From contig NZ_JAAQYM010000001.1 in NCBI RefSeq assembly GCF_012986595.1, positions 930,001 through 994,000 of the forward strand: a stretch of DNA of 64,000 nucleotides, read 5' to 3'. The position numbers and the translations under genes were made by a program. Positions 52,199-60,893 of the stretch are shown here, piece by piece; position 1 is the first letter of the stretch, and each line of letters starts with the position of its first letter. The notes beneath the pieces were generated by a model that saw only the letters and a program-made list of their open reading frames with translations, had not been told where the DNA came from and ran no database searches. The stretch comes from Pseudomonas koreensis (lineage in GTDB: Bacteria > Pseudomonadota > Gammaproteobacteria > Pseudomonadales > Pseudomonadaceae).

Positions 52199-52304
52199 CT
52201 GTGGCGAGGGGATTCATCCCCGATGGGACGCGAAGCGTCCCCCATGTCTGTAAGTGATCAGGGACTGCTGCGCAGTCCATCGGGGATGAATCCCCTCACT
52301 ACAG
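52199..52304. repeat. REP-like inverted repeat (GGCGAGGGGATTCATCCCC family)
   Basis: Arms CTGTGGCGAGGGGATTCATC (from 52199) and GATGAATCCCCTCACTACAG (to 52304), with internal GGACGCGAAGCGTCC and GGACTGCTGCGCAGTCC hairpins. Located in the 277-bp gap upstream of the zinc-ribbon gene. Confidence 0.9.
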
Positions 52305-52325
52305 GGCCTTGCGCCGGGTCAGGAT

Positions 52326-54356
52326 TCAGACGCGGAACGCGCTGATCAACTGCTTGAGTTCCACCACCTGCGCCGACAGGGCCCGGCTGGCATCCTCGGT
52401 CTGATGCGCGCCTTGGGCCGTGCGCTCGCCGGCGCGGTTGATCTCGACGATGTTCTGGTCGATGTCGTGCGCCACGGCGGTCTGTTGCTCCACGGCAGCA
52501 GCGATCTGCTGGTTCTGGTCGACGATCATGCCCACCGCGCCAAGAATGTTTTCCAGCGCCTGCTGGACCTTTTCCGACTGCCCGACCGTGCCATTGGCCA
52601 TCTGATGGCTGACACCCATGGCTTTCACTGCCGCGCCGACCCCACCGTGCAGCTTGGTGATCATCTGCTCGATTTCTTCGGTCGATTGCTGGGTGCGCTT
52701 GGCCAGGGTGCGCACCTCGTCCGCGACCACGGCGAACCCACGCCCCTGCTCACCGGCGCGGGCCGCTTCGATGGCGGCGTTGAGCGCCAGCAGGTTGGTT
52801 TGCTCGGCGATGCTCTTGATCACTTCCAGCACGCGGCTGATCGACTGGCTGTCACTGGCCAGTTGGTTGATCACCCGCACTGACTGATCGATCTCGCTGG
52901 CCAGCGCGGCAATGCTGCCCTGCTGCGACTCGACCAGCCCGCGACCGCTGATGGTTTCGTCGTTGACGCTGTGGGCGCTGCTCACCGCCGCCGCTGCGCT
53001 GCGTGCCACTTCCAGCGAGGTCGCCGACATCTGGTTCATCGCCGTCGCCACTTGCTCGATCTGCGTGCGCTGTCCAGCCACCGCCTGATTGCTTTGTGCG
53101 GAGACATTTTCCACCTGCCCGGCCTGACGCTCGACTTCGCTCACGGTATGACCAACCCGTTCGATCAGGTCGTGGATCTTCCTCACCGTGCCATTGAAAA
53201 CCTCGCCCAGCTCGCCGAGTTCATCACGGCTCTGCGCGACGAAATTGACCGTCATGTCACCGGCCGCGACCTTGTCCATCATCGCGCCCAGACGTTTGAG
53301 CGTGGTGCGGGTCGATGCGTAGAAACCGCCGTAGAGATAGAAAATCAGCACGAACACCACCGTCAACGCCACAGCCTGCAACAGCATGTGCGTACGGTTT
53401 TGCGCCAGGCGTTGCTGCAATTGGGTCTCGAGGAATTTCAGGGTCGCGTCGTTGAGCTGGTAGGTCATGTCCATCAACCCGGTGACCTGGTCGTAGAACG
53501 CCTGCCACGGGGTATCGAGGGTCTCGGCAACCACCACTTTTTCTTCGAACAGTTCGCTGGCCTGCTTGAGCGACGCCTTGCTGCTGTCGGCCTGAGCACT
53601 GAGGCCGGCGCGTGCGGCTTTGCTCGAGTCGAGGGCGTCCGCCAGTTTCAGGGCGTACTCGGCCTGAAGTTTTTCGATCTGCGCCAGCAACTCGTCGAAA
53701 CGGGTGCTCGACGAGCTATTGAGAAAGCCCTGGCCCAACGAATACGAACCGATGGCGCGGCCTTCACCGAGGGTCTGGGTCACCGCCGGCGTAATGTTAG
53801 TCACCAGTTCGCTGAGCTGACGGATGTCGCCCTGATTGTCACGGCTCAGACCGGCCTGACTGGCGATGATCTGGCTGAAGATCTGCGCGTTGCCCAGCAG
53901 TTTGCCGATCATCCCGCTTTTGCTTTGCAGGGAATTTTCTGCCTGCTGGGCCTTGAACGCGCTGATCATTTCATCGCGTTTACCGTCGAACACCTTGATC
54001 TGCTCCGGATCCTCGGTCGTCGCCTTCAGCCCTTGCAGACGCGCCAGCACGGCTTGTTCCAGACTGCTGATCTGCGCCTCGAGATTGTCGGCCTTGCCGG
54101 ACTGGCCGAGGATGACGTTGATTTGCACCCGGTTATTGAGGGTTTCCAGATCCCGGCGCAGGGTCAGGCTGCTGCCCAGCAGGTCGAGGCTCTGCAACTC
54201 GACGCGAGTGCCCTGGAATTCGCGATAGGAATCGCGCACCAGATAAAAATTGGTCACCAGCATCGGCACCAGAAACAGCACGCTGATCAGGCTGAACTTC
54301 ATGCCGAAGCTCAGACGGTTCATCAGCGAGACGGCGGGATAGAGCAAGCTCTTCAC
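52326..54356 (-). CDS. Methyl-accepting chemotaxis protein, GTG start
   Basis: A 676-residue chemoreceptor. The first helix is at about residues 18-36 (SLISVLFLVPMLVTNFYLV). A long, helical periplasmic sensor follows to about 325, then TM2 (MLLQAVALTVVFVLIFYLYG), a HAMP domain (LGAMMDKVAAGDMTVNF) and the signalling domain with the invariant hairpin EQTNLLALNAAIEAARAGEQ. Ligand unknown. The GTG start at 54356 (coding MKSLLYPAVSLMNRL) follows AAGGGAG with a 7-nt spacer; the upstream ATG lacks one. It is the positional equivalent of PAO1 PA4520 next to ampE. Confidence 0.93.
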   Translation of the reverse strand: MKSLLYPAVSLMNRLSFGMKFSLISVLFLVPMLVTNFYLVRDSYREFQGTRVELQSLDLLGSSLTLRRDLETLNNRVQINVILGQSGKADNLEAQISSLEQAVLARLQGLKATTEDPEQIKVFDGKRDEMISAFKAQQAENSLQSKSGMIGKLLGNAQIFSQIIASQAGLSRDNQGDIRQLSELVTNITPAVTQTLGEGRAIGSYSLGQGFLNSSSSTRFDELLAQIEKLQAEYALKLADALDSSKAARAGLSAQADSSKASLKQASELFEEKVVVAETLDTPWQAFYDQVTGLMDMTYQLNDATLKFLETQLQQRLAQNRTHMLLQAVALTVVFVLIFYLYGGFYASTRTTLKRLGAMMDKVAAGDMTVNFVAQSRDELGELGEVFNGTVRKIHDLIERVGHTVSEVERQAGQVENVSAQSNQAVAGQRTQIEQVATAMNQMSATSLEVARSAAAAVSSAHSVNDETISGRGLVESQQGSIAALASEIDQSVRVINQLASDSQSISRVLEVIKSIAEQTNLLALNAAIEAARAGEQGRGFAVVADEVRTLAKRTQQSTEEIEQMITKLHGGVGAAVKAMGVSHQMANGTVGQSEKVQQALENILGAVGMIVDQNQQIAAAVEQQTAVAHDIDQNIVEINRAGERTAQGAHQTEDASRALSAQVVELKQLISAFRV

Positions 54357-54503
54357 TGGAAGTCTCCCTTGGCTTTTCTTGTTTTTATTGGCAGGCGCGG
54401 GGCGACAGCAGATAGCCACTATCGGGCGCTGTCTCTGTATAGCTCAAATCGAGGGGAGGTTTTGTAACTTAAGGTTAACGACTGCCTGGGCAGATCGCTC
54501 ACC

Positions 54504-54625
54504 CTGTGGCGAGGGAGCTTGCTCCCGCTCGGCTGCGCAGCAGACGCAAATCGCCTGGACGCGTTGTTAATGATGAACAGCGAGGGCGGCTTCGCCACCC
54601 AGCGGGAGCAAGCTCCCTCGCCACA
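54504..54625. repeat. REP-like inverted repeat (GGCGAGGGAGCTTGCTCCCGC family)
   Basis: Arms CTGTGGCGAGGGAGCTTGCT and AGCAAGCTCCCTCGCCACA face each other, with an inner hairpin GGCGGCTTCGCCACC. It lies in the 287-bp gap between ampE and the chemoreceptor gene. Confidence 0.9.
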
Positions 54626-54643
54626 ATGAATTTCCCTGAGGGA

Positions 54644-55483
54644 TCAGTGAATCAAGACTGTCCACAAGGCAAACCCGGCATACCACAGCACCGCCGCGCG
54701 CAGCAGCAGCTCCCACAGACAATCGAGGGTGTTGATGCCTTCAGGCCCGACCACCGGCGGCGGGATCTCGCCGGCAGCCAGCCCGACCTTGCTGATCAGG
54801 TGCGCCGCGCTGATGTTCCAGTTCAGCAGCTCGTGCAACATCACCCGACTGACCGCGACGAAGTTGCCGACCAGGGCAAAGCTGGCAGCCAACAGACGCA
54901 CCGGCACCCAGTCGAAGGCATGGCGCAACTGCCCCGCCCTTTCCACCACCGCCGGACTCTGCCCATGCTCTTGCGCCAGGGCCAGCAAGCGATAGGCCAG
55001 CGCTGCCACCGGACCGAGCACGAAATACCAGAAGATCACCGCGAAGAAGCTCTGATAGGCCTGCCACAAGAGATGGCCCTGTACCTGATCCAGCAACTGC
55101 TCGCCGCTGTCGGCGCAGATGTCCAGATCACGCTTGGCCACGTGTGCGGCGGCTTGCAGGTCTTCGCGGCGCCAGGCGTCACGGAACGGCCCGAGACCGC
55201 CGAGCAGATCACCGCGCCCCAAAGCGTAAATCACCACCAGTAAGTGCACCGGCAAGGCCAGCAAGCCGTACGCCACCGGTTCCAGCACCAGCAGCAACAA
55301 GCCGAGCAGTGCCACCGGCAGCAACACCAGAATCGTCAGCACCAGCCACGGCCGCTGGGCCAGACGCGCGCTGCTTTCGAGTTTGTGCAGTTCGCGAATC
55401 CATCCGCCGTCGCGTTGAACCCGATGGCGCAGGGCCGAGAACTTCTCGATCCAGAGCGCCAGCAGTAACACCAGAAAACTCAT
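54644..55483 (-). CDS. ampE: Membrane protein AmpE (beta-lactamase regulation)
   Basis: A 279-residue inner-membrane protein with about four hydrophobic helices (LVLTILVLLPVALLGLLLLV, FFAVIFWYFVLGPVAALAY and a C-terminal helix among them). The family segments YALGRGDLLGGLGPF, AFDWVPVRLLAASFALVGNF and the N-terminal ALWIEKFS are characteristic. It is encoded with AmpD and is thought to act in sensing or signalling of cell-wall turnover; its mechanism is unclear. Start overlaps the ampD stop by 4 bp. Confidence 0.93.
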   Translation of the reverse strand: MSFLVLLLALWIEKFSALRHRVQRDGGWIRELHKLESSARLAQRPWLVLTILVLLPVALLGLLLLVLEPVAYGLLALPVHLLVVIYALGRGDLLGGLGPFRDAWRREDLQAAAHVAKRDLDICADSGEQLLDQVQGHLLWQAYQSFFAVIFWYFVLGPVAALAYRLLALAQEHGQSPAVVERAGQLRHAFDWVPVRLLAASFALVGNFVAVSRVMLHELLNWNISAAHLISKVGLAAGEIPPPVVGPEGINTLDCLWELLLRAAVLWYAGFALWTVLIH

Positions 55484-56040
55484 TGTCCTTCCTCTTGTGC
55501 CAGGGCGGCGCGGTAACGCGCCCAGTCGAATGCCGGGCCAGGATCAGTCTTGCGCCCGGGTGCGATGTCGCTGTGCCCGCAGATACGGGCGCCGGTGATA
55601 GCCGGAAATGCTGTTTGCAGCTGACGGGTCAGCGTGATCAACGCCTGATACTGCGCATCGGTAAAGGGCAGATCATCGGTGCCTTCGAGCTCGATGCCCA
55701 CGGAAAAATCGTTACAGGTTTCGCGGCCTTCGAACATTGACACGCCAGCATGCCACGCCCGCTCAAGACAGGAGACAAACTGGGTGACGCTGCCGTCACG
55801 TTCGATCAGAAAATGCGCCGAGACGCGCAGGTCGGCGATCCCTGCAAAATAGGGATGCTCGGTGACATCCAGGCGATTCTGGAAAAATTCCTGCACCTTG
55901 CCGGTGGCGAACTGCGCCGGCGGCAGGCTGATGTTGTGAATCACCAACAGGGAAATTTCGCCCGCAGGGCGTTCATTGAAGTTGGGCGATGGGCAGACCT
56001 GCACCCCGTGACACCACCCGCTAGCGGGATCCAACTGCAT
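55480..56040 (-). CDS. ampD: 1,6-anhydro-N-acetylmuramyl-L-alanine amidase AmpD
   Basis: A 186-residue cytosolic amidase recycling muropeptides. The Amidase_2 fold carries zinc ligands H35 in LVIHNISLP, a histidine and aspartate in GHSDIAPGRKTDPGP, and YFAGIADLRVSAHFLIERDG in between. Its activity keeps AmpR in the repressing state, so loss raises AmpC. ATG 56040 follows AGGAATCGGT. Followed by ampE with a 4-bp overlap. Confidence 0.95.
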   Translation of the reverse strand: MQLDPASGWCHGVQVCPSPNFNERPAGEISLLVIHNISLPPAQFATGKVQEFFQNRLDVTEHPYFAGIADLRVSAHFLIERDGSVTQFVSCLERAWHAGVSMFEGRETCNDFSVGIELEGTDDLPFTDAQYQALITLTRQLQTAFPAITGARICGHSDIAPGRKTDPGPAFDWARYRAALAQEEGQ

Positions 56041-56104
56041 ACCGATTCCTTCAACGCCGACTGTGTTGGCGCCCAGTATGCCGCGATCGGCCCCTGGCGC
56101 GCGA

Positions 56105-58288
56105 TCACTTGCCGCGATTGAGTCGTCGCAGATTGCCGAGCACCGACGCCAGCGCGCGGTCGAACAGCAAGGTGTCATCCAGCGCACGCACCGCGCCGCG
56201 GCGGAACTCCAGGGCCAGGCCGATGCGGCTGCGCTCCAGCACTTTCATCCCGGTGCGGTCGACAAACACATACTTGCCAGTGGTTTCGATGATCGCCGCC
56301 AGCTTGCAGCGCAGGGTGTGCTCGTCGTCCTCCTGGAACGCGACCCAACTGCCCACGCGCAACTGATCGACCTGCCGCAGCCCCGCGTCATCCTGGGCAA
56401 GACCTGTGGGGTTCAGGCTGCCTGAGCCTTCGTCGGCCGTGCGCAGGGTAATGTGCTGCGACACCTCGACCAACGCCGCCTCGGCTGGATCCTGCTCGGC
56501 GGCCGGGTCGAGCAAGCGCACATGCAACGCTTCCAGTTCGCTGAAAAATTCGCTGGTGGCAAACGGATCGAACGCCGAACTGCTCAAGCCGTCGCGCAGT
56601 GACTTGAGCAAGCCCGGTACCAGCGCCAGCAAACGCATGCCAGCGTCTGCCTCGTCATGCCGCTGAACGCTCCAGATCAGTTGCTCCAGGGTCTGTACAT
56701 CGGCCTGCCATTCGGCGGACTGATCACCGTGCTTGAGGCACGTCAGCAGCAACACCTTGCTCCAGGCATCGCCGACGAACGTCACCACCGACGGTGGCAA
56801 GACTTTACCCAGCAGCGCCTGATTCACTGCCTGTTCGACCCGCTGCCGGGCCAGTTCGGTTTTCGCCCGCCCCTCTTCGGCGTCGCGCAAACGCTGCTCA
56901 AGCAATTCACTGCGCCGACGCTCATCGCTGGTGAAGGCCAGAAAGTCCGCGAGCAATTCAGAGAAGATCGCCGGGTCGTCAACAAACTCGCTCAGCAGGC
57001 GTTGCACCACTTGTTCAATACGCAGATACAGGCTGTCACGCGCCTCGCCGGTGCAATCACCCCAGCCCATGGCCGCATCGGCGATCTCATTGAGCAGGCG
57101 CCGCGCCGGATGGCTGCTGCGGCTGAAGAAGCTCTTGTCGAGCACCGCGACCTTGAGCATCGGAATCTGCAGACGGGCGATCAGCGCCTTGAGGGAATCC
57201 GGCAGGTTGCGGTCCTCAAGGATGCATTCGAAGACCATGGCGATCAGGTTGATCACGTCCTCGTCGGCGCCATCGACGATGCGCGACTTGCCGCTCCGGA
57301 CGCTGACCCGCGTCAGCAATTGTTCGAGCTGGTTGCGCAGATCGAAGTCATCCTGCGCCGCCAGCGCCGGGACGTACTGTTGCAGGTGCGAGAGCAGGCG
57401 CAGCAGGTCGCGGGTGCTGATCGGCTGCGTCGCAACGCTCGGCTCCAGGGTCGGGGCGACACTGCCGCGTACGTGCAGGAGCAGCTCCTGCAGCGCGGCG
57501 AAGACTTCTTGCACGCCTTCGTCGGCGGGTGCCGGCTCGTCGCCTTCTTCGCTGCTGATGCTCGCTGCGGCACGCTCGATCGCGCGGCGTGCCGGGGCCG
57601 GCTTCAAATCGGGCAATACGCCGGTGGCGATCAGCAATTGATTGGCCTCGGCGTATAACTGCTCGATATCTGCCAACACATAGCGCTCGAACAGTTTGAG
57701 CAGGATCAGCTTGACCTTGATCTCCACGCCCAGATTGCGACCGGCCTGCAGGAAAAACTCGCAGAGCATCGCCGGGCCGAGCGGGTTGTGCTGATCGTCG
57801 ATGTGTTTGCCAAGCAGCGCGTTGAGCCGCGCCGTCAGCTGATCGAGGGCAAAGCCATCGCGCTTGAGCACCCGGCCGACCATGGTCTCGACCGCCACGC
57901 TGCGCTCCATGTCATCGGTGCGCGGCGCCGACTCCTCAAACATCAGTGAATCGGGCAGGGTCTGCTGTACGGCGTCGTACTGGATGAGGGCAACGAAGGC
58001 TTCGAAGAATTGCTCGAGAAACCCGCGCTCAATGTTTTTGCGCTTGAGGCGCAGGTCGCGCATGGCTTCGAAAAAGATGTTCTGTTCGACGTCGTTACGC
58101 GCCCGGTCGGCCATCTCGAACAGGGTGTCGTCGGCGTTATCGAACAACTCCTGCAAACCATGACGCAGTTGCTGGGCAGCCTTGTCGCGAACCTGAAGCA
58201 GAATCACAGGCAGGCGGGCGAGCGGCGAGTGGTTCGCCTGATCGGTAGCAGCCTTGTGCAAAGCCACTACATTCCCGTCGTTGTGCAT
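56105..58288 (-). CDS. DUF1631 family protein
   Basis: A 727-residue cytosolic helical protein of the DUF1631 family, formerly mis-annotated as thymidine phosphorylase. Visible landmarks are LQELFDNADDTLFEMADRARNDVEQNIFFEAMR near the N-terminus, SHPARRLLNEIADAAMGWG in the middle and a beta-rich C-terminal domain (LRVGSWVAFQEDD, KYVFVDRTGMKVLERSRIGLALEFRRG) that looks PilZ-like. Length is usual for the family. ATG 58288 is preceded by TCAGGAGG. It lies next to nadC and ampD as in PAO1 PA4523. Function unknown; a link to surface sensing or cyclic-di-GMP is speculative. Confidence 0.85.
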   Translation of the reverse strand: MHNDGNVVALHKAATDQANHSPLARLPVILLQVRDKAAQQLRHGLQELFDNADDTLFEMADRARNDVEQNIFFEAMRDLRLKRKNIERGFLEQFFEAFVALIQYDAVQQTLPDSLMFEESAPRTDDMERSVAVETMVGRVLKRDGFALDQLTARLNALLGKHIDDQHNPLGPAMLCEFFLQAGRNLGVEIKVKLILLKLFERYVLADIEQLYAEANQLLIATGVLPDLKPAPARRAIERAAASISSEEGDEPAPADEGVQEVFAALQELLLHVRGSVAPTLEPSVATQPISTRDLLRLLSHLQQYVPALAAQDDFDLRNQLEQLLTRVSVRSGKSRIVDGADEDVINLIAMVFECILEDRNLPDSLKALIARLQIPMLKVAVLDKSFFSRSSHPARRLLNEIADAAMGWGDCTGEARDSLYLRIEQVVQRLLSEFVDDPAIFSELLADFLAFTSDERRRSELLEQRLRDAEEGRAKTELARQRVEQAVNQALLGKVLPPSVVTFVGDAWSKVLLLTCLKHGDQSAEWQADVQTLEQLIWSVQRHDEADAGMRLLALVPGLLKSLRDGLSSSAFDPFATSEFFSELEALHVRLLDPAAEQDPAEAALVEVSQHITLRTADEGSGSLNPTGLAQDDAGLRQVDQLRVGSWVAFQEDDEHTLRCKLAAIIETTGKYVFVDRTGMKVLERSRIGLALEFRRGAVRALDDTLLFDRALASVLGNLRRLNRGK

Positions 58289-58532
58289 CCAAGCCTCCTG
58301 AAACGGTGATTCTTCTGTCACTTACAGGGCAATCCCTGTGAGAGCGAGGTTCCCAGACAGACGTCAAAGCTATGACGTCAAATGCAAGGCGGATTATCTT
58401 GCAAAACTTGTCCCGGGCGCTACAGCTCTCAGGGTTTCCCCTATACCCGCGCCCCCCCTCCAGTGACCACGAATAACGGTGCTTTGCTCACGGGAAATCG
58501 ACCAGTTGCAGTCAGGCACGCGAGTTCTTGCC

Positions 58533-58562
58533 TTGGGTTGGCTCCTGCCATACCCCTATAAT
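58533..58562 (+). promoter_or_regulatory. Sigma-70-like promoter of nadC
   Basis: TTGGGT (58533-58538) and TATAAT (58557-58562) are separated by 18 bp; the nadC ATG is 28 bp downstream. The rest of the 301-bp gap 58289-58589 holds the divergent DUF1631 promoter region and no gene. Confidence 0.7.
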
Positions 58563-58589
58563 CGGCGCACTTAGTTTGTGGAGCCCGTT

Positions 58590-59438
58590 ATGCCGAATCT
58601 ACGTCTCGCCGATTTGACCGCCGAAATCGAAGCCAACGTGCGCCGTGCGTTGCTCGAAGACATCGGCAGCGGCGACATCACCGCGCAACTGATCCCCGCC
58701 GAACGTCTGGCCAAAGCCACCATCATCACTCGCGACGACGCTGTTATCTGCGGTACGGCGTGGGTCGACACCGTGTTTCGCCAGCTCGATCCGCGCGTCG
58801 CGGTGCATTGGCAGGTACGTGACGGTGAACGGGTGAAACCCAATCAACCACTGTTTCACCTGGAAGGCCCGGCCCGTTCGCTGCTGACCGGCGAGCGCAG
58901 TGCGCTGAACTTCTTGCAGCTGCTGTCCGGCGTGGCCACGCGGGCGCAGTATCTGGCGGACTTCGTAGCGCAGACTCAGGTCAAGTTGCTGGATACCCGC
59001 AAGACCCTGCCGGGCCTGCGTCTGGCGCAGAAATACGCGGTGACCTGCGGCGGTTGCCACAACCACCGCATCGGCCTCTACGACGCGTTCCTGATCAAGG
59101 AAAACCACATCGCCGCCAGCGGTGGCATCGCCCAGGCCATCGCCGCCGCGCACAAGATCGCGCCGGGCAAACCGGTGGAAGTCGAAGTGGAAAGCCTGGA
59201 GGAACTGAAGGAAGCGCTGGCAGCCGGCGCCGACATCATCATGCTCGACGAGCTGAGCCTGGATGACATGCGCGAAGCCGTGCGCCTGAACGGCGGCAAG
59301 GCCAAACTGGAAGCCAGCGGCGGTATCAACGAAAGCACGCTGCTGCCGATCGCCGAGACCGGGGTGGATTACATCTCGATCGGTGCGATGACCAAGGATG
59401 TGAAGGCGGTGGATCTGTCGATGCGTCTGAGCCTCTGA
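58590..59438 (+). CDS. nadC: Nicotinate-nucleotide pyrophosphorylase (quinolinate phosphoribosyltransferase)
   Basis: A 282-residue enzyme converting quinolinate and PRPP to nicotinate mononucleotide in NAD synthesis. The N-terminal domain has [14 protein letters not shown], the barrel has [38 protein letters not shown] and the phosphate-binding [10 protein letters not shown] plus [12 protein letters not shown]. The ATG at 58590 follows TGGAGCCCGTT. Monocistronic, with a promoter and terminator of its own. Confidence 0.97.
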   Translation: MPNLRLADLTAEIEANVRRALLEDIGSGDITAQLIPAERLAKATIITRDDAVICGTAWVDTVFRQLDPRVAVHWQVRDGERVKPNQPLFHLEGPARSLLTGERSALNFLQLLSGVATRAQYLADFVAQTQVKLLDTRKTLPGLRLAQKYAVTCGGCHNHRIGLYDAFLIKENHIAASGGIAQAIAAAHKIAPGKPVEVEVESLEELKEALAAGADIIMLDELSLDDMREAVRLNGGKAKLEASGGINESTLLPIAETGVDYISIGAMTKDVKAVDLSMRLSL

Positions 59439-59455
59439 AGCCGTCACGCAATAAA

Positions 59456-59488
59456 AAACGCCAGCCCGGTTGAGGCTGGCGTTTTTGT
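59456..59488. terminator. Bidirectional terminator between nadC and the DUF6388 gene
   Basis: AAACGCCAGCC pairs with GGCTGGCGTTT; T residues follow on the plus strand and an A run on the other side gives T residues on the minus strand. Confidence 0.93.
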
Positions 59489-59489
59489 T

Positions 59490-59789
59490 TCAAACCACCA
59501 GATTGTTCATCTCGCAGTACTCATCCCACTCGACGCCCAACACTTCGGCCGCCTCCTTGTGCAGCACAAGACGCTGAGCCTCGAACTCTTCAGGGGTGCT
59601 GGTGTACTTGAGCGTCAACTCCCACGGCTGCAAGCCCTGGGCTTCGGCTTCGTCTTCGAATGCCCACTGGATCTGGTCCTTCTGATCATCAGGACTCAGG
59701 TCCTTGATCTCTTCTTTCAGGTCCGGTACGTCCAGGACGTACTTTTCCAGTGCTAGTTCGTGACGTTGCTCTTGAGTTAATTCGGTCAT
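59490..59789 (-). CDS. DUF6388 family protein
   Basis: A 99-residue acidic protein typical of the DUF6388 family: RHELALEKYVLDVPDLKEEI, ALEDEA-like QWAFEDEAEAQGLQPWELTL, and a C-terminal VEWDEYCEMN. No signal or membrane segment, so cytosolic. Function unknown. ATG 59789 was chosen because the conserved N-terminus begins there; an upstream extension to 59885 is atypical. Confidence 0.75.
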   Translation of the reverse strand: MTELTQEQRHELALEKYVLDVPDLKEEIKDLSPDDQKDQIQWAFEDEAEAQGLQPWELTLKYTSTPEEFEAQRLVLHKEAAEVLGVEWDEYCEMNNLVV

Positions 59790-60065
59790 GGCGTTCTCGC
59801 TGATCGTAAGAATGGAGGATGGATCTGGATCATCAAGGATCTCTCTGACGCGGATTGTCCGGCCTTCGGAACCATTCGGGATCATCTGAAAACTGCTAAG
59901 CGATGCTCATGCAGGCACCGAATATAGGACGTTTGCATGACGAATTACACGGCTCTTTACATCTGTCTCACAAAAAGTTGACCTGCGGAACATAAATCCG
60001 GATTTCAAGTCATAGCGATGTGCCATATCGGCATTCACTCTTGCTGTTCACAAGGAAAACCAGTG

Positions 60066-60560
60066 ATGCGCAGCTTTTCGAAGATTTGTTCCGTTGTGTC
60101 TGCCAGTACCTTGCTCGCCGCCATGATGTTGCCGGCCAGCGCCATGGCGCTTGAACTGAGCAACAGCAGCTCATCCTATGGCGACAAGGTTTCGCTGATT
60201 CACAACGATTACGGCAAAGATGTCGTCATCAAAAGCGATATCAGCATCGATGAACTGCAAAAGATCCGCGATACCGTCCGCGAGCAGTCACGCCAGATTG
60301 AAGAACTCAAACGCAACAGCGGTTCCAGTTCGAATTCCAGCAGTAAGGAAATCGACGACCTGAAGAACAAGGTCAAGGATCAGGACCGTCAACTCGATAC
60401 CCTCGGACGCCAAGTCGAAGACCTCAAGCGCAACAGCGGTTCGAGCTCGAATTCCGCCAGCAGCGAAATTTCCAGCCTGAAGCAGAAAATCAACGATCAG
60501 GATCGCGCCATGGATCAGCTCAAACGTACCGTCGAGGATCTGAGCCGCAAGGTGAAATAA
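60066..60560 (+). CDS. Secreted coiled-coil protein with internal tandem duplication
   Basis: A 164-residue protein with a signal peptide (SFSKICSVVSASTLLAAMML, cleavage after AMA, near residue 29). The mature part is helical with two copies of a 34-residue unit: QIEELKRNSGSSSNSSSKEI..and QVEDLKRNSGSSSNSASSEI.., each followed by a DLKNKVKDQDRQL-like heptad stretch. Serine-rich linkers separate coiled-coil segments. Probably periplasmic, oligomeric, in the manner of Lpp-like proteins but without a lipobox. GTG 60063 is an alternative start. The stop codon is 4 bp from the tRNA-Thr 3' end. Function unknown. Confidence 0.8.
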   Translation: MRSFSKICSVVSASTLLAAMMLPASAMALELSNSSSSYGDKVSLIHNDYGKDVVIKSDISIDELQKIRDTVREQSRQIEELKRNSGSSSNSSSKEIDDLKNKVKDQDRQLDTLGRQVEDLKRNSGSSSNSASSEISSLKQKINDQDRAMDQLKRTVEDLSRKVK

Positions 60561-60564
60561 TTTT

Positions 60565-60637
60565 TGCCCGAGACAGGAATCGAACCTGCGACCTTCGCGT
60601 TACGAGTGCGCTGCTCTACCGGCTGAGCTACACGGGC
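60565..60637 (-). tRNA. tRNA-Thr (CGT)
   Basis: A 73-nt cloverleaf on the minus strand: acceptor GCCCGTG / CTCGGGC, D-arm GCTC..GAGC, anticodon CGT in loop CTCGTAA, T-arm GCAGG TTCGATT CCTGT. Unusual points are U6:U67 and A31:C39 mismatches, and no encoded CCA (the 3' end reads GGGCA then AAAA). The identity call from the anticodon is firm; whether the gene is fully functional is less sure. Confidence 0.85.
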
Positions 60638-60704
60638 GGTGGGCTAAACCTAGCACCGGTCTCGGGCTGCGGCAAATTTGTGCGTTGTCTTTGCTGATTA
60701 TCAC

Positions 60705-60815
60705 TTGTGGCGAGGGAGCTTGCTCCCGCTGGGCTGCGGAGCGACCAAGCTTTCTGAGGCTGATGTTTTTTACGACTGCTGCGTAGCCGGGCGGGAGCAA
60801 GCGCCCTCGCCACAA
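60705..60815. repeat. REP-like inverted repeat (GGCGAGGGAGCTTGCTCCCGC family)
   Basis: TTGTGGCGAGGGAGCTTGCT and AGCAAGCGCCCTCGCCACAA face each other, upstream of tRNA-Thr and downstream of pnp. Confidence 0.9.
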
Positions 60816-60831
60816 ATGCGTTTATGGCAGA

Positions 60832-60864
60832 CAAAAAAAAGCCCCGCCGTTTTCACGGCGGGGC
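60832..60864 (-). terminator. Terminator of pnp
   Basis: GCCCCGCCGT and ACGGCGGGGC pair across a 4-nt loop; on the minus strand a run of eight T residues follows. Confidence 0.93.
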
Positions 60865-60893
60865 ATTTTTATTGCGCTAAAGCGATGGGGTGA

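Noticed and set aside
59994..60005. Palindrome AAATCCGGATTT upstream of the coiled-coil protein gene
   Set aside because: A perfect 12-bp dyad, but short, not next to a clear promoter and matching no operator I know; not enough to list as a regulatory site.
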